Origin: Candidatus Omnitrophota bacterium
Lineage (GTDB): Bacteria > Omnitrophota > Gorgyraeia > Gygaellales > JAQTUX01
Reading direction: 5' to 3'
Assembly (NCBI GenBank): GCA_028707125.1
Contig: JAQTUX010000002.1
Span: 124,001 to 188,000 of the forward strand
Length of the DNA stretch: 64,000 nt
In this document: positions 1-7,513 of the stretch, one piece after another
Layout of the letters: the number at the start of each line of letters is the position of its first letter
Position numbering within the stretch: position 1 is the first letter of the stretch
Made by a program: the position numbers and the translations under genes
The notes under the pieces: generated by a model
Seen by the model: the letters and a program-made list of their open reading frames with translations, nothing else
Database searches by the model: none
Told to the model about the DNA's origin: nothing

Positions 1-836
1 AAAAGTCGTTTTAGCATAGAATACATCTCCTTACCGTAATCTTTCAATAATACTCTGATATTCTCTTTAAACCCGCCGCTTATTGCCCGATAGGCATCCT
101 TTGCCCCAACAACTCTGATTTGCGAATAACCAAGCCGTACCTTCTCTAATACGCCGTTACATTCCAGAAAATCAGATATTTTTTCCAAGTCGTAATGCAC
201 GTCTGAATCCTGAAATCTCACATTATAATCAAAGGCGCATTCCTTGCTTTCCCCATTAATCAACATACGTCCTTTAAATCTTTTTATGTAGCGGTAAGGC
301 ACATTATGCGCCTGTTCCACGAAGTGCATGTAGGTAATGTCAAAGGTGCCGCCGATGAACAGTATCTTAAAATCATCAAGATAGATTTTATGGAATATGG
401 ACCCTTCCCCAAAACAATCACACCCTATATCTTTATAGAGGTCTTTGTCCTGCCCCCATATCGCCACAGAAAATATCGGTTCGGCCGTCCTTGTTACCCC
501 ATCCATCCTTCTGAAACGCTCCGTAAGAATACCGACGGATGACGGCGTATTATCCGGATCGTAATCCTGTCCACGGCAAAAAGAATATGAGAAGACAGGC
601 ATTATTATCGTACCCTTATCGCCGACTACATCCTTCAAGGCATCAATAAAAGTGCCGGTATACGCCTCTTTCGTAATCTGCGGGTTTATCTTGCCGAACG
701 TCTTCAGGTCTGAATGCACGAATACTCTGTCGCCTTTTTTGAGCCCGGCGCTTTTGAAAGAGCCGATTACATCTTCATAATGGTATTTCTTTCCTTCGTG
801 CTCAAATAGATAATCGGGGATTCTCGTATCAGACAT
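1..836 (-). CDS. AAC(3)-family N-acyltransferase, 3' end cut by window edge
   Basis: I translated this gene from an ATG at 836 and it stays open for 278 codons to the left edge. The family is usually about 260 to 280 residues, so little of the C-terminus should be missing. Residues near 45 read VFVHSDLKTFG, followed by GTFIDAL, MPVFSYSF and DNTPSSVGILTERF, the order typical of the aminoglycoside 3-N-acetyltransferase (YokD) fold. In surface-glycan clusters such proteins are thought to acylate amino sugars with an acyl thioester. Its start overlaps the SDR stop by 8 nt, and it sits last in an operon with FkbH, ACP and MaoC genes. That favours use of an ACP-bound acyl donor rather than antibiotic acetylation. 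The donor and acceptor are inferred. Confidence 0.82.
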   Translation of the reverse strand, partial: MSDTRIPDYLFEHEGKKYHYEDVIGSFKSAGLKKGDRVFVHSDLKTFGKINPQITKEAYTGTFIDALKDVVGDKGTIIMPVFSYSFCRGQDYDPDNTPSSVGILTERFRRMDGVTRTAEPIFSVAIWGQDKDLYKDIGCDCFGEGSIFHKIYLDDFKILFIGGTFDITYMHFVEQAHNVPYRYIKRFKGRMLINGESKECAFDYNVRFQDSDVHYDLEKISDFLECNGVLEKVRLGYSQIRVVGAKDAYRAISGGFKENIRVLLKDYGKEMYSMLKRL

Positions 837-1545
837 ATTTCAGGACATCCTCTCTATTATTAATAACCACGTCCTGCTGTGTAAACAGGACAGGTTGCTG
901 AATCATCCTTTTAATAAGCCTGGCTAGGTCTTCCGGCTGAATAAAGGTCTTACCCGGAAGTTTCGCCCTCTCAATATCCAGTAACTTATTAGGAAATACG
1001 GAGATAAGGTCCGTTTCCACAAAAGACGGCGACAGCGTTATTATCCTTACATCATCCCCTCTTAATTCAGCCCGTACACATTTTATGAATCCCTTAAGCG
1101 CATATTTAGACGTAATGTACGCGGACATCCTGGCAGGCGGGACACCTTCAGCGGCTGTTGACAGCATGGTTACAATGAGGCCTCTGTTCTGCTTAATATA
1201 AGGCAGGGCATGTTTTATTATATTAATTCCCCCTAAGGCATCAACCTTAAGCGCATCCAGGTAATCGTTATAACCAAGTTTATCAAAAGGCAACAGTTTT
1301 AGCCCGGATGTCACGGCATTAACCACGCAATCCACCCTTCCTTCCGAATCAATTACCGTCCGTATAAAGGACTCTACGCTTGCCTCCTTTGATACATCGC
1401 AATTTTCAAACCTGACGTTGTCCAACTCTGTTTTATCCTCATAAAAAGTAGCATATACCGTCATATCTGCCGACAGCAGTTTGCATATCGCACTACCGAT
1501 CCCTCCGGAACCGCCAAAAACAGCCACAATCCTCTTATCCGTCAT
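829..1545 (-). CDS. Short-chain dehydrogenase/reductase of the acyl-ACP module
   Basis: This 238-residue protein has a Rossmann nucleotide-binding turn, VFGGSGGIGSAI, at residues 9 to 20. A CDVS segment near residue 50 probably contacts the adenine, NAVTS replaces the usual NAG motif, and the catalytic Ser and YxxxK are present (YITSK). It is a classical NAD(P)H-dependent SDR. The start has a GAGG Shine-Dalgarno 7 nt upstream and overlaps the MaoC stop by 11 nt, which implies translational coupling. Between MaoC and ACP genes the likely role is reduction of a 3-ketoacyl or oxidation of a hydroxyacyl thioester, as FabG does. Direct action on a sugar nucleotide cannot be excluded. Confidence 0.85.
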   Translation of the reverse strand: MTDKRIVAVFGGSGGIGSAICKLLSADMTVYATFYEDKTELDNVRFENCDVSKEASVESFIRTVIDSEGRVDCVVNAVTSGLKLLPFDKLGYNDYLDALKVDALGGINIIKHALPYIKQNRGLIVTMLSTAAEGVPPARMSAYITSKYALKGFIKCVRAELRGDDVRIITLSPSFVETDLISVFPNKLLDIERAKLPGKTFIQPEDLARLIKRMIQQPVLFTQQDVVINNREDVLKYV

Positions 1546-1960
1546 ATAGCACCCTCACCTTGGCCTCTCCGGTAACAACCTTCTGTTCTCCACGCGCTAT
1601 CTCCGTTCTTAAGGTCATTACCCTTATCGCATCGTTTTTTCCCGTTATTTCTCCCCGCACAGCAACCTCTTCGCCGCAAAATACGGGATGCTTGAAATTA
1701 AGGGTCTGACTCAGGTAAAGGCCGTATTTACCGGGGCAATGCATACCTATCAATCTTGAAAACAGGCCGGCCAAAAGCATACCGTGGACTATCCTTCTCT
1801 CAAAACCATTGTCGCGCGCAAATTCATCATCCATATGGATAGGATTGAAATCTCCACTAAGGCCGACAAAGTAATCAACATCTGATAATGTGATGACCTT
1901 TTTAAAGCTAAAGGTGTCCCCTATTTTGAAATCGCTATATTTCACTTTCATGAATACCAT
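1535..1960 (-). CDS. MaoC-like (R)-hydratase/dehydratase
   Basis: This is a 141-residue hot-dog fold protein. The hydratase-2 signature runs from YFVGLSGDFNPIHMD to VHGML at about residues 31 to 62, with the Asp and His dyad expected for (R)-specific enoyl-thioester hydration. Small stand-alone MaoC proteins such as PhaJ interconvert enoyl and (R)-3-hydroxyacyl thioesters. The upstream ACP gene overlaps its start by 26 nt and the SDR follows. A second ATG at 1951 begins MKVKYSDF and is an equally good start by eye. In this operon it probably shapes the acyl chain that ends up on the glycan; the substrate is inferred. Confidence 0.87.
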   Translation of the reverse strand: MVFMKVKYSDFKIGDTFSFKKVITLSDVDYFVGLSGDFNPIHMDDEFARDNGFERRIVHGMLLAGLFSRLIGMHCPGKYGLYLSQTLNFKHPVFCGEEVAVRGEITGKNDAIRVMTLRTEIARGEQKVVTGEAKVRVLYDG

Positions 1961-2174
1961 GCCTTATCAGCTGCCTTTTGATGTCGGCAACGCATTTTAC
2001 ACCAGTTACTTCCTCCATGGTAAATGAGATGCTGTAACTGCTTTCCAGCTCAGAAACGATAAGAAGGGCGTTAAAAGAATCCCAGGACTCAACCTTTGCC
2101 GGAGAGGTCTCGTCACCGATACTCTCTTCCGGGATGTTCAGCACCTTGGATAATATTCTTTTTAATCTGCTCAT
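1935..2174 (-). CDS. Acyl carrier protein
   Basis: This 79-residue acidic helical protein has the phosphopantetheine attachment Ser at residue 33 in the motif ESWDSFNAL. The N-terminal LKRILSKVLNIPEESI is typical of stand-alone ACPs. GGAGG lies 3 nt before the ATG, and the ATGA overlap with the FkbH stop indicates coupled translation. The SF in place of the more common SL after the Asp is frequent in ACPs that partner FkbH-like proteins. It presumably carries the acyl or glyceryl intermediate handled by the neighbouring FkbH, MaoC and SDR proteins before transfer to a sugar. Confidence 0.93.
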   Translation of the reverse strand: MSRLKRILSKVLNIPEESIGDETSPAKVESWDSFNALLIVSELESSYSISFTMEEVTGVKCVADIKRQLIRHGIHESEI

Positions 2175-3961
2175 TTTCCTCCATCTGCTACTTTAATAAA
2201 TTCATGATGTTTGGCGTTATAGGGAGGCGTCAAGACCCAGATAGACCTTCCGCCTTCCTCGCCCTCCAACTTAAAACCACTTTCCCGATAGAAATTCTTG
2301 GCTGCGCTGTTCTTTCTGGAGGAGATAAACTCTCCCACTATCCTTTCCGCGCCTGCCTGCCTTGCCTTCTCTACGATATATGCGAGCATGGAATCTTCAA
2401 TTTTTCTTCCAATGATCCTGCAACTCAACAGGAAGGTATCGATCAGCCACTCAGTATCCCTCTTTTTCACTATAGCAGCCCCTGTTATTCCGCTCTCTCC
2501 GAACTTGTCTTTCACGTCTACACAAAACAGTAAAACGCTGCTATCCTCTGAAAATCTCCCGATGTCCTCTTCCGAATATCTTTTTGCCGTCATATTGAAC
2601 TGATTTGTCTTCTGCGTAAGCTGCGAAATCCTCGCAATATTAAAATGGTTGGGGCATTGAATCGTCACAAGCAATTCTAACCCGCGTAGATACTCCGTAA
2701 TGTCGGTAAAATGCTTTTTATACCGCCTTCTTTCTGTATGGGCAACGTACATCCTGCCCCTCTGCCTGTCCTCTTCGGTTATTTGCAGCACATTCAGATC
2801 ATTTATCTCCTCAAGCGTCTTTAAATACAGTGCTGGGTCTTCAGGCAAATCAACAACCAGTACCTCCGGCAAGGCATCGCTCATTATTTCCCTGTTCAGT
2901 TTATCGTCATCTATATATATAAGGCTATCCAGCCCTATGTTTATTTCCTCAGCGATGGCTCTCATATTTGATACCTTATCATCCCAATTTATCTGCATTG
3001 TTACAAAGTGTTCTTCCTTGAGGACCATATACGGATGGTCCCTCATCGCCTTCAATGCGTCATCATAATTGTTCTGGCTGTTTATAGCCAGTATTACGCC
3101 TCGATTAAAGAAAGAAAGAAGGCGCTTTTGCAGTTCCAGAAACGGCCTCCCTTCCGGAGTAGGGCCCAATTTGATCCCCTCCAGACCATCCTCCCCGATA
3201 ACTCCGCCCCACAGCACATTATCAAGGTCTAATACTATGCATTTTCTTACAATGGAAGCCATGGGTTTTATGTATGACAAATACCCGTCGCACAGCTCCG
3301 GCAGGTATTGTAAATCTAATTTTATGTCTCCTAGATAATACAATTTGTGGTCAACGATCTCTTTCTTCCCAAGCATTGAACAAAAAGAATTGTAATCAAA
3401 GACAAATACGCGGCTATCGCCCTTGAAGGTGTCCCTCAAATTGATATTAAGCGCCTCTACGGACTCTACAAAACCGAATTCCTGCTTGTTTTCCAGTATG
3501 CCCAGGGGAGAGCACAGCGGCAGATCAAAATTGTGCAATAAAATATTGGAGGAAGACCTCTCTTTTATTATGTGCGTCAGGGATTGTATCTCTTCCAATG
3601 TTTCCTCAACCCATCTCTTTCTGCGGTCAGCGGAAACCTGATAAGGCAACAAATAACGCTCCCCCATAACCGTCCTGATATCGGTAAAGATAATTGTTAT
3701 CTCGGGATTGAAGCCATAGAGGCCGCTATCTTTATCTAAGATTTCCTGCGCGTACCGGTTATATCCCGCAACGTATATTTCAGGATAGATCCCTGACTGC
3801 CAGCATTTTACGAACAGGATCTCTTTTATGCCGTTGATAGTAAAGCTCGGCAGTATGGCGATTCTGATATTCTTCTTGTTATGCGTGCCGCCGCCTTCAA
3901 TCTCTTTCTTTATTGTTCTGTACAAACTGAAATAATCTGCTAATCCTTTGCTATCGGACAT
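2171..3961 (-). CDS. FkbH-like HAD-IIIC protein with C-terminal GNAT domain
   Basis: This 596-residue, three-part protein begins with an alpha/beta SGNH-like region (about residues 30 to 230). The HAD-IIIC core follows, with DLDNVLWGGVIGEDG at 245 to 259 containing the two aspartates of motif I, INWDDK as the Lys motif and IDDD as the metal-binding acidic motif. A GNAT-like domain lies at about 430 to 590. FkbH proteins of polyketide pathways take the glyceryl group from 1,3-bisphosphoglycerate, dephosphorylate it and load it onto an ACP. The adjacent ACP makes that chemistry likely here. A common SKN motif reads NSQNN, so the usual Lys after the Ser is Gln; whether this alters activity is unclear. 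Confidence 0.92.
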   Translation of the reverse strand: MSDSKGLADYFSLYRTIKKEIEGGGTHNKKNIRIAILPSFTINGIKEILFVKCWQSGIYPEIYVAGYNRYAQEILDKDSGLYGFNPEITIIFTDIRTVMGERYLLPYQVSADRRKRWVEETLEEIQSLTHIIKERSSSNILLHNFDLPLCSPLGILENKQEFGFVESVEALNINLRDTFKGDSRVFVFDYNSFCSMLGKKEIVDHKLYYLGDIKLDLQYLPELCDGYLSYIKPMASIVRKCIVLDLDNVLWGGVIGEDGLEGIKLGPTPEGRPFLELQKRLLSFFNRGVILAINSQNNYDDALKAMRDHPYMVLKEEHFVTMQINWDDKVSNMRAIAEEINIGLDSLIYIDDDKLNREIMSDALPEVLVVDLPEDPALYLKTLEEINDLNVLQITEEDRQRGRMYVAHTERRRYKKHFTDITEYLRGLELLVTIQCPNHFNIARISQLTQKTNQFNMTAKRYSEEDIGRFSEDSSVLLFCVDVKDKFGESGITGAAIVKKRDTEWLIDTFLLSCRIIGRKIEDSMLAYIVEKARQAGAERIVGEFISSRKNSAAKNFYRESGFKLEGEEGGRSIWVLTPPYNAKHHEFIKVADGGK

Positions 3962-3965
3962 GCCA

Positions 3966-4643
3966 TCATCTCTCTGTCTTTTGGGATAAGAATGCGCAAA
4001 GCATGGTCTTTGATCTTCCCCTGAGAAAAGGGGGCGCGAATTTGTTCAGTCCCGTAAAAGGAAGAATACGCCCATAAAGAAATTGTAGCCCTTCGGGCAA
4101 CCTCCATATATATGGCGATTTATTTACCGTCCACAGGCCAACGAACGCTTTCTTAAAATCAAAAGAATCCATCAGCCAGACAATATTTCTGGGATTATAG
4201 GGCCTTACGTGAGTATGGTCATCAAAAAAACCGAACTTAACCTGGTCAATGTTAGGAGTTATAATGACAACAATGCCGTTATTTACCAGGACCCTTTTTA
4301 TCTCACCTAATAGGTTTGAGGGGTCGCTTATATGCTCCAGAACGGAATATAGGAAGGCGATATCAAATTGTCCGTCTTCGTAAGGAAGCTTATCATGTTC
4401 AAAATTGACATCGTCGTTTATATCAATTCCCGCCGCCTCAATACCCGCCCTTTGACAACATTTAACAAAACTGCCGTCCCCTTGCCCCACATCAAGTATC
4501 TTCCCCCGAAACTTACGGTGAAGGACAAAATCAAAGAAAATCTCCATCGTAGAGAAGACCCTCTGATTCAAAGACATATTGTCGCCTTTGGCCTTCTCTT
4601 TGATCCATTTCTTATGATAAATGACCTTCAAATCCCGGCTCAC
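3966..4643 (-). CDS. Class I SAM-dependent methyltransferase
   Basis: The product is a 225-residue Rossmann methyltransferase. The SAM-binding loop ILDVGQGDGSF is near residues 50 to 60, the acidic post-II residue follows in GIDIN, and the methyltransf_11-type FLYSVLEHISDP is near 100. The annotated start is a GTG at 4643 preceded by a run of seven G residues (4650-4656) that could serve as ribosome-binding sequence; an internal ATG at residue 23 (MSLNQRV) is the alternative. It is the first gene after the regulator and lies 4 nt upstream of FkbH, so it belongs to the same regulated operon. An O-methylation of the sugar or acyl decoration is likely but the target is unknown. Confidence 0.85.
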   Translation of the reverse strand: MSRDLKVIYHKKWIKEKAKGDNMSLNQRVFSTMEIFFDFVLHRKFRGKILDVGQGDGSFVKCCQRAGIEAAGIDINDDVNFEHDKLPYEDGQFDIAFLYSVLEHISDPSNLLGEIKRVLVNNGIVVIITPNIDQVKFGFFDDHTHVRPYNPRNIVWLMDSFDFKKAFVGLWTVNKSPYIWRLPEGLQFLYGRILPFTGLNKFAPPFLRGRSKTMLCAFLSQKTER

Positions 4644-4677
4644 TTCAGACCCCCCCGGCCTATTTAGCGCTGTTAGA

Positions 4678-5244
4678 TTAGGTCTGGATAACCAGACTTT
4701 CTTCTTCTGTATCCTTATTACTGCCTCTTTGTGAAGCTAGGGCGTTGCTCAGCAATCCCGAGTTAAATAAGTCAAACAGATTCTGTGCCTTCTCTTTAAT
4801 ACCCTTGAGCTCTACCAGCCGCTGCTTGAAGATCTTTGCCGACTCCTCATCTCCATTATTGCCATCCGGGCCGGCCGACTCAAACACACTGTCTGCTGAA
4901 CCTATCATATCTTCCACTTCTGATAAGCGGCCCTGCACTAATGACCTCACTCTTTCCATGATCACCTTATAAATATCACTCTCAGCCTCATAATAGTCCT
5001 TCCTTGAACCCCTCATCCAGACCCTCTTTACCGCCCCGTATCTTTCAAGCGCCCGTATATTAACGCTGACGCTCCCCTTGCTGATCTTCAGGGCCTCTGC
5101 CATCTCATCAAGAGACATTACCCTGCCGTTAAGATAAAGAAGCGCGTAAAGCTGTGCCATTATATTATTCAGCCCAAATTTACTGCATATCTGGTTTATC
5201 TTATTCATGAAAACATTCTGCGCCTGCGTCAACTTATCTTCCAT
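4678..5244 (-). CDS. GbsR/MarR-type transcriptional regulator, probably autoregulated
   Basis: I place the start at 5244 (MEDKLTQ, 188 residues) because AAAGGAG at 5251-5257 sits 6 nt upstream. The longer frame from 5268 begins inside the operator-like repeat. The winged helix-turn-helix covers about residues 28 to 95, with SLDEMAEALKISKGSVSVNI as recognition region and RGSRKDYYEAE as wing, the pattern of GbsR-like MarR proteins. A C-terminal helical segment probably dimerises and senses a ligand. It heads an operon of methyltransferase and acyl-ACP genes. A consensus promoter overlapped by an inverted repeat lies directly upstream, so negative autoregulation of the decoration operon is the simplest reading. 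The ligand is unknown. Confidence 0.88.
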   Translation of the reverse strand: MEDKLTQAQNVFMNKINQICSKFGLNNIMAQLYALLYLNGRVMSLDEMAEALKISKGSVSVNIRALERYGAVKRVWMRGSRKDYYEAESDIYKVIMERVRSLVQGRLSEVEDMIGSADSVFESAGPDGNNGDEESAKIFKQRLVELKGIKEKAQNLFDLFNSGLLSNALASQRGSNKDTEEESLVIQT

Positions 5245-5266
5245 AATATTCTCCTTTATATTGTTC

Positions 5267-5293
5267 ATTTAGAACGTTTAGAATGTTCTAAAT
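5267..5293. promoter_or_regulatory. Putative operator, 9-bp inverted repeat
   Basis: ATTTAGAAC at 5267-5275 and GTTCTAAAT at 5285-5293 form a perfect 9-bp inverted repeat with a 9-nt spacer. The spacer (GTTTAGAAT) repeats the half-site sequence again in direct orientation, giving three TTTAGAA-like units. The element covers part of the -10 hexamer and the expected transcription start of the adjacent promoter and lies 23 nt upstream of the regulator start codon. Binding there would occlude RNA polymerase. Assignment to the GbsR-like protein is inferred from position. Confidence 0.7.
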
Positions 5294-5319
5294 ATAGCAC
5301 ATAACTGCCCTACTGTCAA
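5291..5319 (-). promoter_or_regulatory. Sigma-70-type promoter of the regulator and acyl-module operon
   Basis: On the minus strand TTGACA (5314-5319) is followed after exactly 17 nt by TATATT (5291-5296). The -35 is a perfect consensus and the -10 is one base off TATAAT. It lies between the stop of the GT39 gene (5337) and the regulator start (5244), in the only clear promoter-like intergenic space I found. The predicted start site near 5284 falls inside the inverted repeat. Confidence 0.78.
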
Positions 5320-5336
5320 ATACTTACTTCTCTGAT

Positions 5337-6629
5337 TTATACTTTGTTTGTTAGTTCTCTCCGCCATAGGCCTAAGGCGGATAGCAGGAAAAACAAGGGC
5401 ATAACTGCAAGGCGGTAACGTATCATTGCGGGGATAAAGGAGTGCAGGACAACAAAAGAAATAATAAATACGGCGACTAAGAGCGCCGGCTCACTTCTCT
5501 TTCTTATGGCGGTGTAAATCCCTATTAAGAAAAACGGCAGCATTGCGGCGTATAATATCATGTCATTTACGCGGCAGAAATAAACCGGTAGATTATTCCA
5601 GGCCAGATTACCTGTCTTGCCTATAACCCGCTCATTCGGATAGCCTACCCTCCACATATTCCAGAGGGTCGCGGGAACCGCCCTCAAGAAATGCCCGGGG
5701 TGGCTTTTGATAAACTGGACTGCATGTTTCATATAGGCCCTGCCCTGCAAGTATTCGGTAAGCACGTGTGACTCTGTTGGGTTAATCTTTAATTCTGATA
5801 ATAACGCATCGATACCGGGATAATCCTCGCTGATAAATCCGGGGTCTCTTTTATAGAGCGCGAAGTCCCGGCTGTGGGCGTTATAAAGCAAAAGGGCATG
5901 ATATCCGCCGTTTGTGCTGGTCAGAAAAAAACGGCCTGACCGCAGATAATTTCTCATACCCCAGGGCGCCAGGATCAAGGCCGCCCCCACCGCAAAGGCA
6001 AACGCCCCCCTGAACGACTTCTTCTGCTTAAGAAATATGAAGAGATATAAAGGAATGACCGGCAGGACAACCGACTTTATAAGGGAGGCCGCGCCCGCGC
6101 TCAGGCCCGCCCAAAACCCGCTGCCCGCGTAATGGCCGCTGTTAAACCATCTGATAAGGGCATGGATAAACAAAAGGATCAGGAAAACCATCAATGTTTC
6201 TCTCATCAGGGTGCCCGCGCTATACCAAAAGGGATAATAAAATATGGAGAACACATACGCGGTCATAGCCGCCTTCCGCGAACCGATCTGCCTACCAATG
6301 CCATAGACAAGCAGCGTTGAAAAAGCGCTTATCATCGCCTGAATGTATAAGACAAGAGTTAGATCGTCTCCGAACACGCTGAAAATCCCGGCTAAAAATA
6401 AAGGATATACGGGCGGTTTGTCTGCGGTCGGCTGCGGATTCAGATAAGAGCCGCGCTGTAAACTTTTCGCCAGATTAACATAGTCGGCCCTATTGCCCAC
6501 AAGGTTCTCATAGGGATCATATCGCGCGTCGTGCGCCATTACCACCACTGTAGATATGCGGACCACGCAGGCAACAATAAAAAGCAGCAATATTATTAAA
6601 TTAAGGTTATACCTGTATTTTTTTTCCAT
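5337..6629 (-). CDS. GT39/ArnT-like membrane glycosyltransferase
   Basis: This 430-residue integral membrane protein has about eleven hydrophobic segments. After the first (residues 8 to 30) comes a periplasmic loop with acidic residues, GNRADYVNLAKSL, followed by PPVYPLFLAGIF, the layout of ArnT/PMT-like GT-C enzymes. Such enzymes move a sugar from polyprenyl phosphate to a lipid, glycan or protein on the outer side of the inner membrane. The start overlaps the GT2 stop by 23 nt, pairing it with the enzyme likely to make its polyprenyl-phosphate sugar. Eight A residues follow the start codon closely. It is the last gene before the promoter at 5291-5319. Confidence 0.85.
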   Translation of the reverse strand: MEKKYRYNLNLIILLLFIVACVVRISTVVVMAHDARYDPYENLVGNRADYVNLAKSLQRGSYLNPQPTADKPPVYPLFLAGIFSVFGDDLTLVLYIQAMISAFSTLLVYGIGRQIGSRKAAMTAYVFSIFYYPFWYSAGTLMRETLMVFLILLFIHALIRWFNSGHYAGSGFWAGLSAGAASLIKSVVLPVIPLYLFIFLKQKKSFRGAFAFAVGAALILAPWGMRNYLRSGRFFLTSTNGGYHALLLYNAHSRDFALYKRDPGFISEDYPGIDALLSELKINPTESHVLTEYLQGRAYMKHAVQFIKSHPGHFLRAVPATLWNMWRVGYPNERVIGKTGNLAWNNLPVYFCRVNDMILYAAMLPFFLIGIYTAIRKRSEPALLVAVFIISFVVLHSFIPAMIRYRLAVMPLFFLLSALGLWRRELTNKV

Positions 6630-7368
6630 CGGGATTAAATATCGGGAATTTGGCTATTTTGGATCTCTGCAGCGATAACTTTAAGGCAGTTGCTATTACA
6701 CCAATACCGTAAACAATGCTCCTTCTAAAATTAATAGAAGATGAATCCTTGCTGTACATTGAGGGGGAGCTTATCTCCCCTATCCTGCAACCAAAATATA
6801 TCGCCTGCGCCAGGATCTGGTTATCAAACACAAAATCATCCGAGTTTTCCAGTATAGGCAGCATCAGAAGAACCTCTCTGGTAAAGGCGCGGAAACCGGT
6901 ATGATATTCAGAGAGCTTAGCGCCCAAAAATACATTTTCTATGAAGGTAAGCGCCCTATTGGAGATATATTTGTATAGAGGCATGCCTCCTTTCAAGGCA
7001 TATCCTCCCAATATGCGGGAACCCAACACTATATCAAACATACCCGAGGTCAATAAACCGGCCATTGCGGGTATAAGCTTGGGAGAATATTGATAATCCG
7101 GATGCAGCATTATGATGATATCGGCATTCCGCCTTAAGGCCTCTGCATAGCAGGTCTTTTGATTGGAGCCATAACCTCTGTTTTCACCGTGCACATAAAC
7201 ATCCAGGTTCAATTTCTTTACCGTCTCCACGGTGTCATCCTGGCTGTGGTCATCAACAACGAGGACCTCATCTACTATATCTTTCGGGATCTCCCTGTAT
7301 GTCTTCTCTATCGTCATGCCGGCATTATATGCCGGCATAACTACAACGATCTTCTTATTCATTAACAT
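6607..7368 (-). CDS. GT2 glycosyltransferase, polyprenyl-phosphate sugar synthase type
   Basis: This 253-residue GT-A protein opens with VVVMPAYNAGMTIEKTY and has the nucleotide-binding VVDDHSQDDT. LHPDYQY occupies the position of the usual DxD-like motif. The DPM1-like order without C-terminal transmembrane helices suggests transfer of a sugar from a nucleotide to polyprenyl phosphate at the cytoplasmic face. GGGG lies 7 nt before the start at 7368; an ATG two codons later is possible. Its 3' end overlaps the GT39 gene, so the two probably act in sequence. The sugar is not identifiable from sequence. Confidence 0.88.
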   Translation of the reverse strand: MLMNKKIVVVMPAYNAGMTIEKTYREIPKDIVDEVLVVDDHSQDDTVETVKKLNLDVYVHGENRGYGSNQKTCYAEALRRNADIIIMLHPDYQYSPKLIPAMAGLLTSGMFDIVLGSRILGGYALKGGMPLYKYISNRALTFIENVFLGAKLSEYHTGFRAFTREVLLMLPILENSDDFVFDNQILAQAIYFGCRIGEISSPSMYSKDSSSINFRRSIVYGIGVIATALKLSLQRSKIAKFPIFNPDGKKIQV

Positions 7369-7372
7369 ATCA

Positions 7373-7492
7373 TTACCCCGCCGGAATTCCCCTGATGTAT
7401 TTCTCTAATATCCCCGCGACAAACCCATGCCCATAAGGTGCCCTCTTCGTTAATCTTGAAAATGTTGGAATATATGTTATCCTGAATGTCAT
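7373..7492 (-). CDS. Possible small gene or gene remnant, 39 residues
   Basis: The 145-nt gap between the GT39 gene ending at 7514 and the GT2 starting at 7368 contains one frame beginning MTFRITYIPTF at 7492 and ending GIPAG, stop at 7373-7375. It starts 21 nt after the upstream stop and ends 4 nt before the next start, which fits the spacing of the cluster. The composition (aromatic, Gly and basic residues) looks protein-like, but I do not recognise it. There is no strong Shine-Dalgarno. It may be a real microprotein, the eroded C-terminus of a lost gene or chance. Confidence 0.3.
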   Translation of the reverse strand: MTFRITYIPTFSRLTKRAPYGHGFVAGILEKYIRGIPAG

Positions 7493-7513
7493 TTACTTTG
7501 AAATATTGAATAA

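Noticed and set aside
1-836. Aminoglycoside resistance gene
   Set aside because: The AAC(3) fold is present, but it sits at the end of an acyl-ACP operon in a glycan cluster with no resistance or mobile context, so antibiotic resistance is not supported.
4650-4656. Run of seven C on the plus strand as a phase-variation tract
   Set aside because: It is short, lies outside the coding frame, and can be explained as a G-rich ribosome-binding region. No additional tract of similar type was found.
5245-5268. Longer start for the regulator at 5268
   Set aside because: The extra residues have no family resemblance, the start codon would fall in the operator repeat, and the AAAGGAG sequence 6 nt before 5244 fits the shorter start.
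6618-6625. Run of eight T on the plus strand just inside the GT39 start as a slippage site
   Set aside because: It encodes ordinary Lys codons after the start, and a single eight-base A/T run in AT-leaning sequence is not convincing evidence of phase variation.
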